Source of the DNA: Gordonia sp. 'Campus'
GTDB taxonomy: Bacteria > Actinomycetota > Actinomycetes > Mycobacteriales > Mycobacteriaceae
NCBI RefSeq assembly: GCF_022206305.1
Contig: NZ_JAKOIW010000001.1
Coordinates: forward strand, 248,001 to 312,000
Reading direction: 5' to 3'
Length of the DNA: 64,000 nucleotides
Part shown: one piece after another, positions 36,869 to 44,850 of the stretch
Numbering within the stretch: position 1 is the stretch's first letter
How the letters are laid out: every line of letters starts with the position of its first letter
Translations under genes and position numbers: made by a program
The notes under the pieces: model-generated
What the model was told of the DNA's origin: nothing
Database searches by the model: none
Seen by the model: only the letters and a program-made list of their open reading frames with translations

Positions 36869-36906
36869 TCACATCCGAGTGACCGCGTCGTAAATCGGCG
36901 GTCGCC

Positions 36907-36924
36907 CGCGGCCATCTGGCCGCG
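36907..36924. other. Perfect hairpin in the leader of the glycosyltransferase operon
   Basis: CGCGGCC-ATCT-GGCCGCG lies about 35 bases after the predicted start of transcription and before the first glycosyltransferase. There is no U-tract. It could be a regulatory RNA element, possibly for an ANTAR protein, or the end of the PAS-ANTAR transcript. Confidence 0.45.
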
Positions 36925-36972
36925 ATCGCGCAGCCCAGGTTGAGTACCCAGCCGTGCAGGGCCTCGGAGTGA

Positions 36973-38238
36973 ATGGATGGAAGAGTGAGCGGACGGGATT
37001 TCGGGCAGCCCAGCGGTGCGGCCACCCTCGAGCCGATGGCGTCGTCGGCGACCCTGCCCAGTACGACGTCGGCAGACCTGCCCGGTACGACGTCGGTGTT
37101 GACGTCGGGCTTCGGCGCGCTGAAACCCGCCCGTGGGAGCATGTCGGCGGAGCCCGCTCGGATCAGGGTCGCCTCGGTACCGCGGTCCCACGTGTACATC
37201 CAGCACCTGTCTCCCCTGAACAGTTCGGTCAGCACCCTCGACTCCGGCCCGGTCTCGGTGGTCCGCCTACCCGACCCGGTTCCGGCCGACGGCACCACGG
37301 TGCCCGGCCGGTGGTGGCCGCCGGCGATGCTCGACCCGGCATGGATCGCCGACCACCACAACGAGTTCGATGTCTTCCACATCCACTTCGGCTTCGACGC
37401 GCTCGATCCGGCCCAGATGGCCGCAGTGGTGGACGAACTCGACCGGCACCACAAGCCGCTCGTCTACACGCTGCACGACCTGCGCAATCCGCATCATCCG
37501 GACCCGGGCAGCCACGACGAGGTACTCGACATCCTGGTGCCCGCGGCCGATGAGGTGATCACCCTGACCCCCGGTGCGGCGCAGCAGATCTCAGCGCGCT
37601 GGCACCGCGAGGCGACGGTGCTGCCCCACCCCCACGTCGTACCCCCGGCCAGGTTCGCGCCGCGCGAGCCGCAGTCCGATGAGTTCGTCGTCGGCGTCCA
37701 CGCGAAGAGCCTGCGCGCCAACACGGACCCGCTCCCGGTCATCATGACCCTGCTCGAGGCAGCGGCCGACTATCCGGACATGACCATCCAGATCAACCTC
37801 CACGACGAGGTGTTCGTCCCCGGTAACCATTGGTACAACCCCGACTTCGGCACCACGGCCCTGGCGTTGTCCCGCCACCCCTATGCCCGCGTTCTGGTGC
37901 ACGACTACTACTCCGACGATCAGTTGTGGGACTACCTGAGCGGGCTGTCGGTGTCGGTGCTCCCCTACCGCTTCGGCACTCACTCGGGTTGGCTCGAGGC
38001 CTGTCACGACCTGGGCACCACGGTCATCGCGCCGAGCTGCGGTTTCTACGCCGAGCAGCAGGACTGTTTCACCTATGACTTCGGCGAGGACCGGTTCGAC
38101 GCTGACTCGTTGAAGCAGGCACTGGCACAGGCGTATTCGGCGCGCCCGGCGGCGGCTACGTGGCCCGACCGACGCGAGCAACGGATTTTCTTGGCCGAAC
38201 AGCACGCGGCTCTCTACTCCCGAGCCCTGAATGCGTGA
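36973..38238 (+). CDS. Glycosyltransferase, GT-B fold, first of four
   Basis: 421 residues. After a low-complexity Ser/Thr/Pro head (1-56), the GT-B N-terminal domain begins at about residue 63 with RIRVASVPRSHVYI and continues through FDVFHIHFGF and PLVYTLHDLRNPHH. The C-terminal half has LPYRFGTHSGWLEACHDLGTTVIAPSCGFY, the donor-sugar side of GT4-like enzymes. No membrane segment is seen. Other starts are ATGs at 37036 and 37141; none has an ideal ribosome site. It overlaps the next gene by eight bases. Product unknown. Confidence 0.8.
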   Translation: MDGRVSGRDFGQPSGAATLEPMASSATLPSTTSADLPGTTSVLTSGFGALKPARGSMSAEPARIRVASVPRSHVYIQHLSPLNSSVSTLDSGPVSVVRLPDPVPADGTTVPGRWWPPAMLDPAWIADHHNEFDVFHIHFGFDALDPAQMAAVVDELDRHHKPLVYTLHDLRNPHHPDPGSHDEVLDILVPAADEVITLTPGAAQQISARWHREATVLPHPHVVPPARFAPREPQSDEFVVGVHAKSLRANTDPLPVIMTLLEAAADYPDMTIQINLHDEVFVPGNHWYNPDFGTTALALSRHPYARVLVHDYYSDDQLWDYLSGLSVSVLPYRFGTHSGWLEACHDLGTTVIAPSCGFYAEQQDCFTYDFGEDRFDADSLKQALAQAYSARPAAATWPDRREQRIFLAEQHAALYSRALNA

Positions 38239-39334
38239 CACGCTGAGGATCGCCATCGTCGCGTCGAGCCGTCACCCGATCGCGCAGCCGTTCGCCGGTG
38301 GGCTCGAAGCCCACGTGTGGCATCTCACGCGCGCGCTGACGCTCGCCGGTCACGAGATCACCCTGTTCGCCGGGGCGGGCAGCGACCTGCCGGTCGACTC
38401 GGATCGATTGCGCGGGGAGATGTTCGAGCCGTCGGCGGCGGCACAGTCCGACGTGTCGATGCCGTCGCTCGAGGTGATGCACGATCACCACGCCTACCTG
38501 TCCCTGATGTTGTCGTTCACCCGCAATCCCGGCGACTTCGACGTCATCCACAACCACAGCCTGCACTACCTCCCGGTGGCGATGGGCCCGGCGGTGGAGA
38601 CCCCGATGGTGACCACGCTGCACACGCCACCCACGCCGTGGCTGGAGTCGGCACTGACGCTCGCGCCGGCCACGCGATGCGTCGCGGTCAGTCAGCACAC
38701 CGCGCGTTCGTGGTCGCACGTGCTGGGCGAGGTCCCGGTCGTGCACAACGGCGTCCAGCTCGAACGGTGGCCCGTCGGGCCGGGCGGGGACGACCTGGTG
38801 TGGTTCGGCCGCTTCGTCGCCGAGAAGGGCGCCCATCTCGCGATCGAGGCGGCCCGTCGCGCCGGGCGACGTCTCCGGCTGGCCGGCCCGATCAGCGACG
38901 CGGACTACTTCGAGCAGCAGATCGCGCCGTTCCTCGGCGAGATGGTTCGGTACGAGGGTCACCTGCATCAGCACGACCTCGCCAGGCTCGTCGGCTCGTG
39001 CGGTGTCACCCTGGTCACCCCCGTGTGGGACGAACCGTACGGACTCGTGGTCGCCGAATCGCTGGCGTGCGGAACGCCGGTGGCCTCGTTCGCGCGCGGT
39101 GGCATCCCGGAGATCGTCGGCGACGACGCCGGCGTGCTGGTTCCCCCGGGAGACGTCGACGCGCTCGCCGAAGCCGCCGAGCTCGCGTTCACACTCGACC
39201 GCTCGCTGGCGCGCCGTCGAGCCGAGGGACATTGCTCGGACACCGCGATGATCGACCGGTACACCCACATCTACGCCGACCTCGTCGCCGACCGGTTCCC
39301 CTGGGGAGCGCGCGGCCAGGGGGTCCCGGCGTGA
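38231..39334 (+). CDS. Glycosyltransferase family 4
   Basis: 367 residues, GT-B fold. The N-terminal domain starts RIAIVASSRHPIAQPFAGGLEAHVWHLTRALTLAGHEI with the GGxE acceptor-side motif. The C-terminal donor motif is PVWDEPYGLVVAESLACGTPVASF...GGIPEIV (E-x7-E). It retains the anomeric configuration of a nucleotide-sugar donor. Soluble, no membrane helices. The reading frame overlaps its neighbours by eight and four bases, so the cluster is translated as a unit. Confidence 0.9.
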   Translation: MRDTLRIAIVASSRHPIAQPFAGGLEAHVWHLTRALTLAGHEITLFAGAGSDLPVDSDRLRGEMFEPSAAAQSDVSMPSLEVMHDHHAYLSLMLSFTRNPGDFDVIHNHSLHYLPVAMGPAVETPMVTTLHTPPTPWLESALTLAPATRCVAVSQHTARSWSHVLGEVPVVHNGVQLERWPVGPGGDDLVWFGRFVAEKGAHLAIEAARRAGRRLRLAGPISDADYFEQQIAPFLGEMVRYEGHLHQHDLARLVGSCGVTLVTPVWDEPYGLVVAESLACGTPVASFARGGIPEIVGDDAGVLVPPGDVDALAEAAELAFTLDRSLARRRAEGHCSDTAMIDRYTHIYADLVADRFPWGARGQGVPA

Positions 39335-40314
39335 TCGGATACTACGTCCACCACCAGGGCCGCGGACACTGCTCGCGCGCCACCGCGATCGCCGCGCACA
39401 TCGACACCGACGTGGTCGCACTGACCAGCGCACAGCTGTCGGATCCGGCGTTCGCGGAGGTCGTCGAACTCGACCGTGACGACGCCGATCCGAACCCCCG
39501 CGACGTCGACGCCGCCGGACTCCTGCACTGGGCGCCACGGCATGACGCCGGACTCCGCACCCGGATGGCGCAACTGGCGCACTTCGTCGCCGAGCGTCGT
39601 CCGGCCGCCGTCGTCGTCGACGTCTCGGTGGAGGTCACCCTGTTCCTGCGGTTGCTGGGCGTACCGGTCATCGTGATGGCGATGCCCGGGGTACGCGACG
39701 ACCTGCCGCACCAGCTCGCCTACCGGGCCGCGGACGCGATCATCGCGCCCTGGCCGGCCGAGCTCTACCGGCCCGGCTGGCTCACCGAGCATCTCTCGAA
39801 AACCGTGTTCACCGGCGGCATCTCGCGGTTCGACGGCCGACCCGCCGTCTCGCATCAGACGTTCGCCGCCGACGTCCTCGTGCTCACCGGCGCCGGGGGC
39901 GGGGACGCGGGCGGAACGCATCCCGCAGCCAGGCTGGCCGACGACCTGCCCGATCTCGACGTCGTGGCCCTCGGCCCGGCTTTCGGGACCTGGGTCGACG
40001 ATCCGTGGCCGTTCCTGTGCAGCGCCGGCGTCACCGTCATCGGCGCCGGCCAGGGCAGTGTCGCCGATGCCGCCGCCGCAGGTCGGCCGGTGGTCGTGCT
40101 CCCCGAGGACCGCCCGTTCGCCGAACAGCGCACCACTGCCGACACCCTCTCCCGGTCCGAGTTGGCCACGGTCACCGCATCGTGGCCCGACACCGACACG
40201 TGGCGGTCGATCGTGGACTCGGCCCCCGCCTCGACGCCCGACTGGTCTCGATGGCGGACCGCGGGCGCGGCCGAGCGGGCCGCCCGCGCGATCGAGTCGG
40301 TGGCGCACCGATGA
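39331..40314 (+). CDS. MurG/GT28-like glycosyltransferase
   Basis: 327 residues. It opens with IGYYVHHQGRGHCSRATAIA, the G-x-G-H nucleotide-sugar-enzyme motif of MurG-like GT-B proteins. The C-terminal half has the donor-site segment VIGAGQGSVADAAAAGRPVVVLPEDRPFAEQRTTA. The GTG start overlaps the stop of the upstream gene (GTGA). A function in peptidoglycan is unlikely given the context; it presumably adds one sugar to the product of the operon. Confidence 0.82.
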   Translation: MIGYYVHHQGRGHCSRATAIAAHIDTDVVALTSAQLSDPAFAEVVELDRDDADPNPRDVDAAGLLHWAPRHDAGLRTRMAQLAHFVAERRPAAVVVDVSVEVTLFLRLLGVPVIVMAMPGVRDDLPHQLAYRAADAIIAPWPAELYRPGWLTEHLSKTVFTGGISRFDGRPAVSHQTFAADVLVLTGAGGGDAGGTHPAARLADDLPDLDVVALGPAFGTWVDDPWPFLCSAGVTVIGAGQGSVADAAAAGRPVVVLPEDRPFAEQRTTADTLSRSELATVTASWPDTDTWRSIVDSAPASTPDWSRWRTAGAAERAARAIESVAHR

Positions 40315-41189
40315 CCACCGGGTCCGAGCGGGTCGCGGTGATCACGATCGCATCCGGACGCCACCGCCATCTGCGCCGACAACTCGAGGCGTTCGCACAC
40401 TCCACCGTCCGGCCCGATGTGCACATCGTCGTGGCCATGGATGATCCCGATGTCGCCGCGGTCGCGGCGGACCACCCGGTGCGGGTGCTCCCCTTCAGCG
40501 GCGATTCTCCCGGGGTCCTGCAACTCGCCGAGGCCCGCAATGCGGGGGCTGCCGCCGCCGTCGAGGCCGGGGCGTCGATGCTCGTCTTCCTCGACGTCGA
40601 CTGCATACCAGGACCGACCCTGCTGGAACGATATATCCGGTCGGCGGTGGCCACCGAAGACCTACGCCTGCTCTACTGCGGGCCGGTCACCTATCTACCC
40701 CGGGATCAGTTGGTCTTCGATTCGCGGGAGCTGCACCGGTTCGTCGACCCCCATCCGGCTCGGCCCGCACCCGGTCAGGGTCAGACGCAGCTCTCGTCGG
40801 AGATGATGCTGTTCTGGTCGCTGTCCTTCGCGATCACCACCACGGACTGGGCGTCGCTCGGCGGATTCCACACCGGCTACCGCGGATATGGCGGGGAGGA
40901 CACCGACTTCGCGATGTCCGCGCAGCACAACGGCTTTCGTATCGCTTGGGTGGGTGGAGCGCACGCATTCCATCAACATCACCCGGTGTCCAACCCTCCG
41001 GTCGAGCATCTCGACGACATCCTCGCCAATGCCCGGGTGTTCCACCGGCGCTGGGGTGTCTGGCCGATGGAGGGGTGGCTAGCCGCCTTCGCGGAGCGTG
41101 GCCTGGCCGTGTACGACGCCGCCACCGACGAGTGGCGCCGCACCGGCGGGGGTCAGCGTCGGAACTTCGAGAACCGGATCGCGACCTGA
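40311..41189 (+). CDS. Glycosyltransferase family 2-like (GT-A) with galactosyltransferase-type C-terminus
   Basis: 292 residues. GT-A fold: VAVITIASGRHRHLRRQLEAF, then the metal-binding DxD in FLDVDCIPG (about residue 95). The C-terminal GYRGYGGEDTDFAMSA with an ED pair resembles GT7-type galactosyltransferases. ATG overlaps the stop of the upstream gene by ATGA. Its 3' end overlaps the anti-sigma factor gene tail-to-tail by 37 bases. With it the operon has one GT-A and three GT-B enzymes but no transporter, polymerase or lipid anchor protein. Confidence 0.87.
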   Translation: MTTGSERVAVITIASGRHRHLRRQLEAFAHSTVRPDVHIVVAMDDPDVAAVAADHPVRVLPFSGDSPGVLQLAEARNAGAAAAVEAGASMLVFLDVDCIPGPTLLERYIRSAVATEDLRLLYCGPVTYLPRDQLVFDSRELHRFVDPHPARPAPGQGQTQLSSEMMLFWSLSFAITTTDWASLGGFHTGYRGYGGEDTDFAMSAQHNGFRIAWVGGAHAFHQHHPVSNPPVEHLDDILANARVFHRRWGVWPMEGWLAAFAERGLAVYDAATDEWRRTGGGQRRNFENRIAT

Positions 41190-41578
41190 CGCGTACCGGT
41201 ACCCGGTCGCGGTTCGTCGTAGGTGATCGTGTGGGTGTCGGTGACGGTCTGCACGATTCGCCATCCAAAGGTCGATTCGTTGATCGACACGCCCTGGACC
41301 AGTTCTCCCCGGACTTCGCCGAGGACCCCGTTGGCGGACACGTGCAGAGTGATCTCGATGCAGGAGCCGTCCGCGGCGGCGGAGATGATCTGCGAACAGA
41401 CCTCGTCGAGTGCCACCTTGGCGTCGATCACATCGTCGAGCGCCCAGTCGTCGATGTACAGAGCGGTCTCGACGAGCGCGCGAACCAGTGCCAGACGGTC
41501 GGTCTCCGCAGGCACCCGCAGAACCGTGGGGGTGCCACCTTCGGTCGAGAGCTGGGAAACGGCGTCGGAGTCGGTCAT
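41153..41578 (-). CDS. RsbW-like anti-sigma factor (ATP-binding kinase fold)
   Basis: 141 residues from the ATG at 41578; longer starts at 41596 and 41632 are possible. HATPase fold of the RsbW/UsfX type: VDAKVALDEVCSQII carries the N-box-like helix, and NGVLGEVRG and STFGWRIVQTVTD the later glycine loops. Such proteins hold a SigF/SigB-type factor inactive and phosphorylate a STAS antagonist. The matching sigma gene is at 43579, separated by two rightward genes. The end overlaps the glycosyltransferase gene. Confidence 0.78.
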   Translation of the reverse strand: MTDSDAVSQLSTEGGTPTVLRVPAETDRLALVRALVETALYIDDWALDDVIDAKVALDEVCSQIISAAADGSCIEITLHVSANGVLGEVRGELVQGVSINESTFGWRIVQTVTDTHTITYDEPRPGTGTRQVAIRFSKFRR

Positions 41579-41801
41579 CAAATGAGTCTTCTTCATCCGT
41601 TGATTGGTGTGAATGTTCACCGGTCTGGTCATGAGTGCCCCGCGCTGCCGTCGTCCAAACGCGGCCTCCGAATGTGCGCCGCCCTGATCGTGCCCCCGAT
41701 ACACGTGCCGCAACGTTAGCAGAGCGCAGACCTGCTGATCTCGGGCGTGAGATGCACATCTCGTTACGTCCCATTTTCGTCGCTCGTCCGAGGGAGACGA
41801 C

Positions 41802-41827
41802 GTTTGACCCCCGGCCTGTCGCGGTAA
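41802..41827 (+). promoter_or_regulatory. SigF-like promoter motif for the membrane protein/dehydrogenase operon
   Basis: GTTT at 41802, a 16-base spacer, CGGTAA at 41822. One mismatch from the SigF -10 consensus GGGTA. It is about 78 bases before the ATG at 41905. Confidence 0.5.
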
Positions 41828-41904
41828 ACCCCCGACACATCGACGGGCGCACCCGCATGGCGTGCTCCCTCACAACGAGTAACAGACAGGACAGGGAGTA
41901 CCCC

Positions 41905-42372
41905 ATGCCAGATCTGACACCCGAACGTGAAGTCGCCTCGCGGGAGGCGATCGCCCGACGACCCGCACGAAAGTCCCGCGGCTTGAAAGCCGTCGGCCTC
42001 CTGGGGTTCGTCTGCCTCGGACTCATGCTCATCCTGGCCGGCCTCGCCATCGCCGCAGGCGCAGGCGACCGCGACGCGACCGTCTGGCTCGCCATCGGCG
42101 CGGTCCTCGCGGGTGCAGCCGCCATCGGCCTGCTGATCGGCAGCCGAGTTCTGTTGCGGCGGCGGGCCGCTCGCGACGGGGACCGAGCCCACCAGGACCC
42201 GATCCAGCCCGAGACCACCGCTGAGGAGGCCGAACGCTACGAGGAACGTTTCCACGACTTCCCCGTCAACCACACCGGCAAGCACGAGCGAGCCCGGAAC
42301 GAGCGCAAGGAAGATCTGCGCGACGACAGCCACCCAACCGGCACCCACTCCACCGACGAGAAGAAGGCCTGA
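41905..42372 (+). CDS. Small membrane protein with charged tail, unknown function
   Basis: 155 residues. A basic N-terminus, then two hydrophobic helices (about 35-58 and 65-88), then an acidic/basic hydrophilic tail rich in Glu, Arg, His and Asp (70 residues, probably disordered). Not recognised as any named family. GGGAG precedes the ATG by seven bases. It lies three bases before the dehydrogenase start, so the two are an operon, probably stress-controlled given the upstream motif. Confidence 0.75.
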   Translation: MPDLTPEREVASREAIARRPARKSRGLKAVGLLGFVCLGLMLILAGLAIAAGAGDRDATVWLAIGAVLAGAAAIGLLIGSRVLLRRRAARDGDRAHQDPIQPETTAEEAERYEERFHDFPVNHTGKHERARNERKEDLRDDSHPTGTHSTDEKKA

Positions 42373-42375
42373 GAC

Positions 42376-43554
42376 ATGCGCGCAGTGACCTGGCAGGGCA
42401 AACGCCACGTATCCGTCGACACCGTGCCCGACCCCAAGATCATCGAGCCCACCGATGCGATCATCAAGGTGACCTCGACCAACATCTGCGGGTCGGATCT
42501 GCACCTCTATGAGGTCCTCGGCCCGTTCATGCAGGCCGGAGACATCCTCGGCCACGAACCGATGGGCATCGTCGAAGAGGTCGGCAAGGAGGCCGGCGAC
42601 CTGCGGGTGGGTGACCGGGTGGTCATCCCCTTCCAGATCTCCTGCGGCTCATGCCTTTTCTGTCATGAAGGCCTGATGACCCAGTGCGAGACCACCCGGG
42701 TCACCGAGCAGGGCACCGGCGCCGCTCTCTTCGGATATTCGCAGCTCTACGGTTCTGTACCAGGTGGCCAGGCAGAGTATCTCCGCGTGCCGCAAGCACA
42801 GTTCACCCACATCAAAGTTCCTCTGGGGAACCCTGATTCGCGCTACGTCTATCTCTCGGATGTCCTGCCCACGGCATGGCAGGCGGTCGCCTACGCCGAG
42901 ATCCCGCGCGGCGGGACCGTCACCGTGCTCGGACTCGGCCCCATCGGCGACATGGCCGCGCGCATCGCAGCTCACCAGGGCGCCCGCGTGATCGGCGTCG
43001 ACCGGGTACCGGAACGGCTCGCGCGCGCCGAGGCCCGCGGTATCGAGACGGTGAACTTCGACGAGGTCGACGACGTGGGCGACGCCATCCGCGACCTCAC
43101 CGGCGGTCTGGGCACCGACTCGGTCATCGACGCCGTGGGGATGGAGGCGCACGGTTCACCCATCAACAAGGCGATGCAGACGATCGTCGGCTTCCTGCCC
43201 GACGCCATCGCACGCAAGGCGATGTCCGAGGCGGGCACGGACCGACTCGGGGCCCTCTACTCCGCGATCGACATCGTCAAGCGCGGCGGCACCATCTCGT
43301 TGTCCGGCGTGTACGGCGGCGCGGCCGATCCGATGCCCATGCTCACCATGTTCGACAAGCAGATTCGCCTCCACATGGGACAGGCGAACGTGAAGCGGTG
43401 GGTCGACGACATCATGCCGTTGCTCACCGACGACGACCCGCTGGGCGTCGACACCTTCGCGACACACGAGCTGCCCCTCGACGAGGCACCCGAGGCCTAT
43501 GACAAGTTCCAGCGCAAGGCCGACGGCACCGTCAAGGTCATCCTCAAGCCCTGA
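42376..43554 (+). CDS. Zinc-dependent alcohol dehydrogenase (glutathione-independent formaldehyde dehydrogenase-like)
   Basis: 392 residues, medium-chain dehydrogenase. Catalytic zinc ligands: Cys in NICGSDLH and His-Glu in GHEPMG. Structural zinc cysteines are in CGSCLFCHEGLMTQC. NAD-binding GLGPIGDMAARIAAHQGA follows near residue 185. The long insert (GSPINKAMQTIVGFLPDAIARK) resembles the formaldehyde dehydrogenase/FdhA-like branch. It oxidises an alcohol or aldehyde adduct; the substrate is unclear. Second gene of a two-gene operon and convergent with sigF, 24 bases apart. Confidence 0.9.
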   Translation: MRAVTWQGKRHVSVDTVPDPKIIEPTDAIIKVTSTNICGSDLHLYEVLGPFMQAGDILGHEPMGIVEEVGKEAGDLRVGDRVVIPFQISCGSCLFCHEGLMTQCETTRVTEQGTGAALFGYSQLYGSVPGGQAEYLRVPQAQFTHIKVPLGNPDSRYVYLSDVLPTAWQAVAYAEIPRGGTVTVLGLGPIGDMAARIAAHQGARVIGVDRVPERLARAEARGIETVNFDEVDDVGDAIRDLTGGLGTDSVIDAVGMEAHGSPINKAMQTIVGFLPDAIARKAMSEAGTDRLGALYSAIDIVKRGGTISLSGVYGGAADPMPMLTMFDKQIRLHMGQANVKRWVDDIMPLLTDDDPLGVDTFATHELPLDEAPEAYDKFQRKADGTVKVILKP

Positions 43555-43578
43555 CGGGGTGTCGAACCTCCATGATCC

Positions 43579-44412
43579 TCAAGCCCGGAAGCCGGGACCG
43601 ATGTCGATGTGGTCGGTTGACTCATCGTCATCGGTTTCCTCCACCACGACCTCGGCCCGCAGGGTCTCGAGGATCCGGGTGAGGAGTCGCGAGACATGCA
43701 TCTGCGAGATACCGACCTGCTTGGCGATCTCGCTCTGTGACATCGAGCGGAAGAAGCGCAGGGTGAGAATCGTTCGCTCGCGTTCGGTGAGACGTTCCAG
43801 CGCGGGTTGGAGCGTGACGAATTCCTCGACCATGTCGAGGCGTTCGTCCTCGTCGCCGAGAGTGTCGGCCAGAGTCCAGCCGTCGGTCGACGAGCCGGCT
43901 TCGGCGTCGATCGAACTCGCCGTGTACGCCGACCTGGCGACCATCCCTTCGATGACCTCCGATACCGGGAGTCCGAGGTGCTGGGCGATCTCGCTCGGAC
44001 GCGGCGACCGGCCGAGGGACTGCAGCAGCTCCTCACTGGCCTTCGCGATGTTCAGCGAGGCCTCCTGCGCCCGTCGCGGCACGCGGATGGACCACGTGCT
44101 GTCACGGAAGTACCGCTTCACCTCACCCATGACGGTGGGTACCGCGAAGGCGAGGAAGTTGTTCCCGCGCTCGACGTCGAATCGGTCGACCGCGTGCATC
44201 AGCCCGATGCGCGCCACCTGGCGCAGGTCGTCGATGGGTTCCCCGCGTTCGGAGAACCGGCGTGCGACGTGGTCGGCGAGCGGTAGGCACCGGGCGATGA
44301 CCTTGTCGCGCAACTGCGCGCGCCGGGCCTCGTCGGATTCTCCGTGCATGGCTCGCAGCGCAGGGAGCACGTCGCTGTAATCGTCGTGCTCGCCACGGTC
44401 ACCCGAAGCCAT
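43579..44412 (-). CDS. sigF: SigB/SigF-type RNA polymerase sigma factor
   Basis: 277 residues, group III sigma-70. Region 2 (LADHVARRFSERGEPIDDLRQVARIGLMHAVDRFD), region 3 (SIRVPRRAQE onward) and region 4 (RERTILTLRFFRSMSQSEIAKQVGISQMHVSRLL) are all present. There is no region 1.1. The factor directs general-stress transcription; SigF-type factors read GTTT-N15-17-GGGTA promoters, three of which are seen in this neighbourhood. The ATG at 44412 was chosen. It is normally paired with an RsbW gene in one operon, but here that gene is 2 kb away. Confidence 0.9.
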   Translation of the reverse strand: MASGDRGEHDDYSDVLPALRAMHGESDEARRAQLRDKVIARCLPLADHVARRFSERGEPIDDLRQVARIGLMHAVDRFDVERGNNFLAFAVPTVMGEVKRYFRDSTWSIRVPRRAQEASLNIAKASEELLQSLGRSPRPSEIAQHLGLPVSEVIEGMVARSAYTASSIDAEAGSSTDGWTLADTLGDEDERLDMVEEFVTLQPALERLTERERTILTLRFFRSMSQSEIAKQVGISQMHVSRLLTRILETLRAEVVVEETDDDESTDHIDIGPGFRA

Positions 44413-44751
44413 TCTCACCACCAGACACAGAAGATCGCTCAGAACGATGCGCAGACACCGATGCCGCATCCAGACGTGGGACATGCGCAACGGATTCGAC
44501 GCATATCTGACACAAGCCAACCATGGTCACCGCAGAACGTCCACCCACCGCACGTCGGCCCACATCAGGGCCCAGATCACGGCCGGGTAACACTCTAGAG
44601 TCGTTTGTCACGAGATACCCCCGGCCTTGTTTGGCCGCCAACCGGCCCGTAGGGTGAGATGTGCGGTTCAGGTAGAAGCTGCGTTCGAAGCTTTGAGGCG
44701 TCCAGGGCCCCTCTGCTTACGCCACATCACGGTCCAATACACCAGGAGATC
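44413..44751. other. Divergent regulatory region between sigF and STAS gene
   Basis: 339 bases without a conventional gene. On the minus strand GTTG (44642-44639), 18 bases, then GGGTAT (44620-44615) is a weak SigF-like motif that could give autoregulation; spacer and -35 are imperfect. On the plus strand no strong promoter is visible. Confidence 0.4.
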
Positions 44752-44838
44752 GTGAACTTGGGGATACACGAGGCGGATTCGCCCGGTATCTGGCTCTCGA
44801 TCGACGTGATCGACCAGCTGACCAACGCACTCCACTGA
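44752..44838 (+). CDS. Possible 28-residue leader peptide
   Basis: GTG start with AGGAG three bases before it, 28 codons (IHEADSPGIWLSIDVIDQL in the middle) and a TGA 12 bases before the STAS gene start. It is not recognised. It could be translated as an uORF coupled to the STAS gene, or be a chance frame. The amino-acid composition is plausible (amphipathic helix). Confidence 0.4.
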   Translation: MNLGIHEADSPGIWLSIDVIDQLTNALH

Positions 44839-44850
44839 AACGAGAACATC

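Noticed and set aside
38317-39330. Long N-terminal extension of the third glycosyltransferase frame
   Set aside because: It overlaps the second glycosyltransferase completely and is low-complexity; the GTG at 39331 overlapping the previous stop is the natural start.
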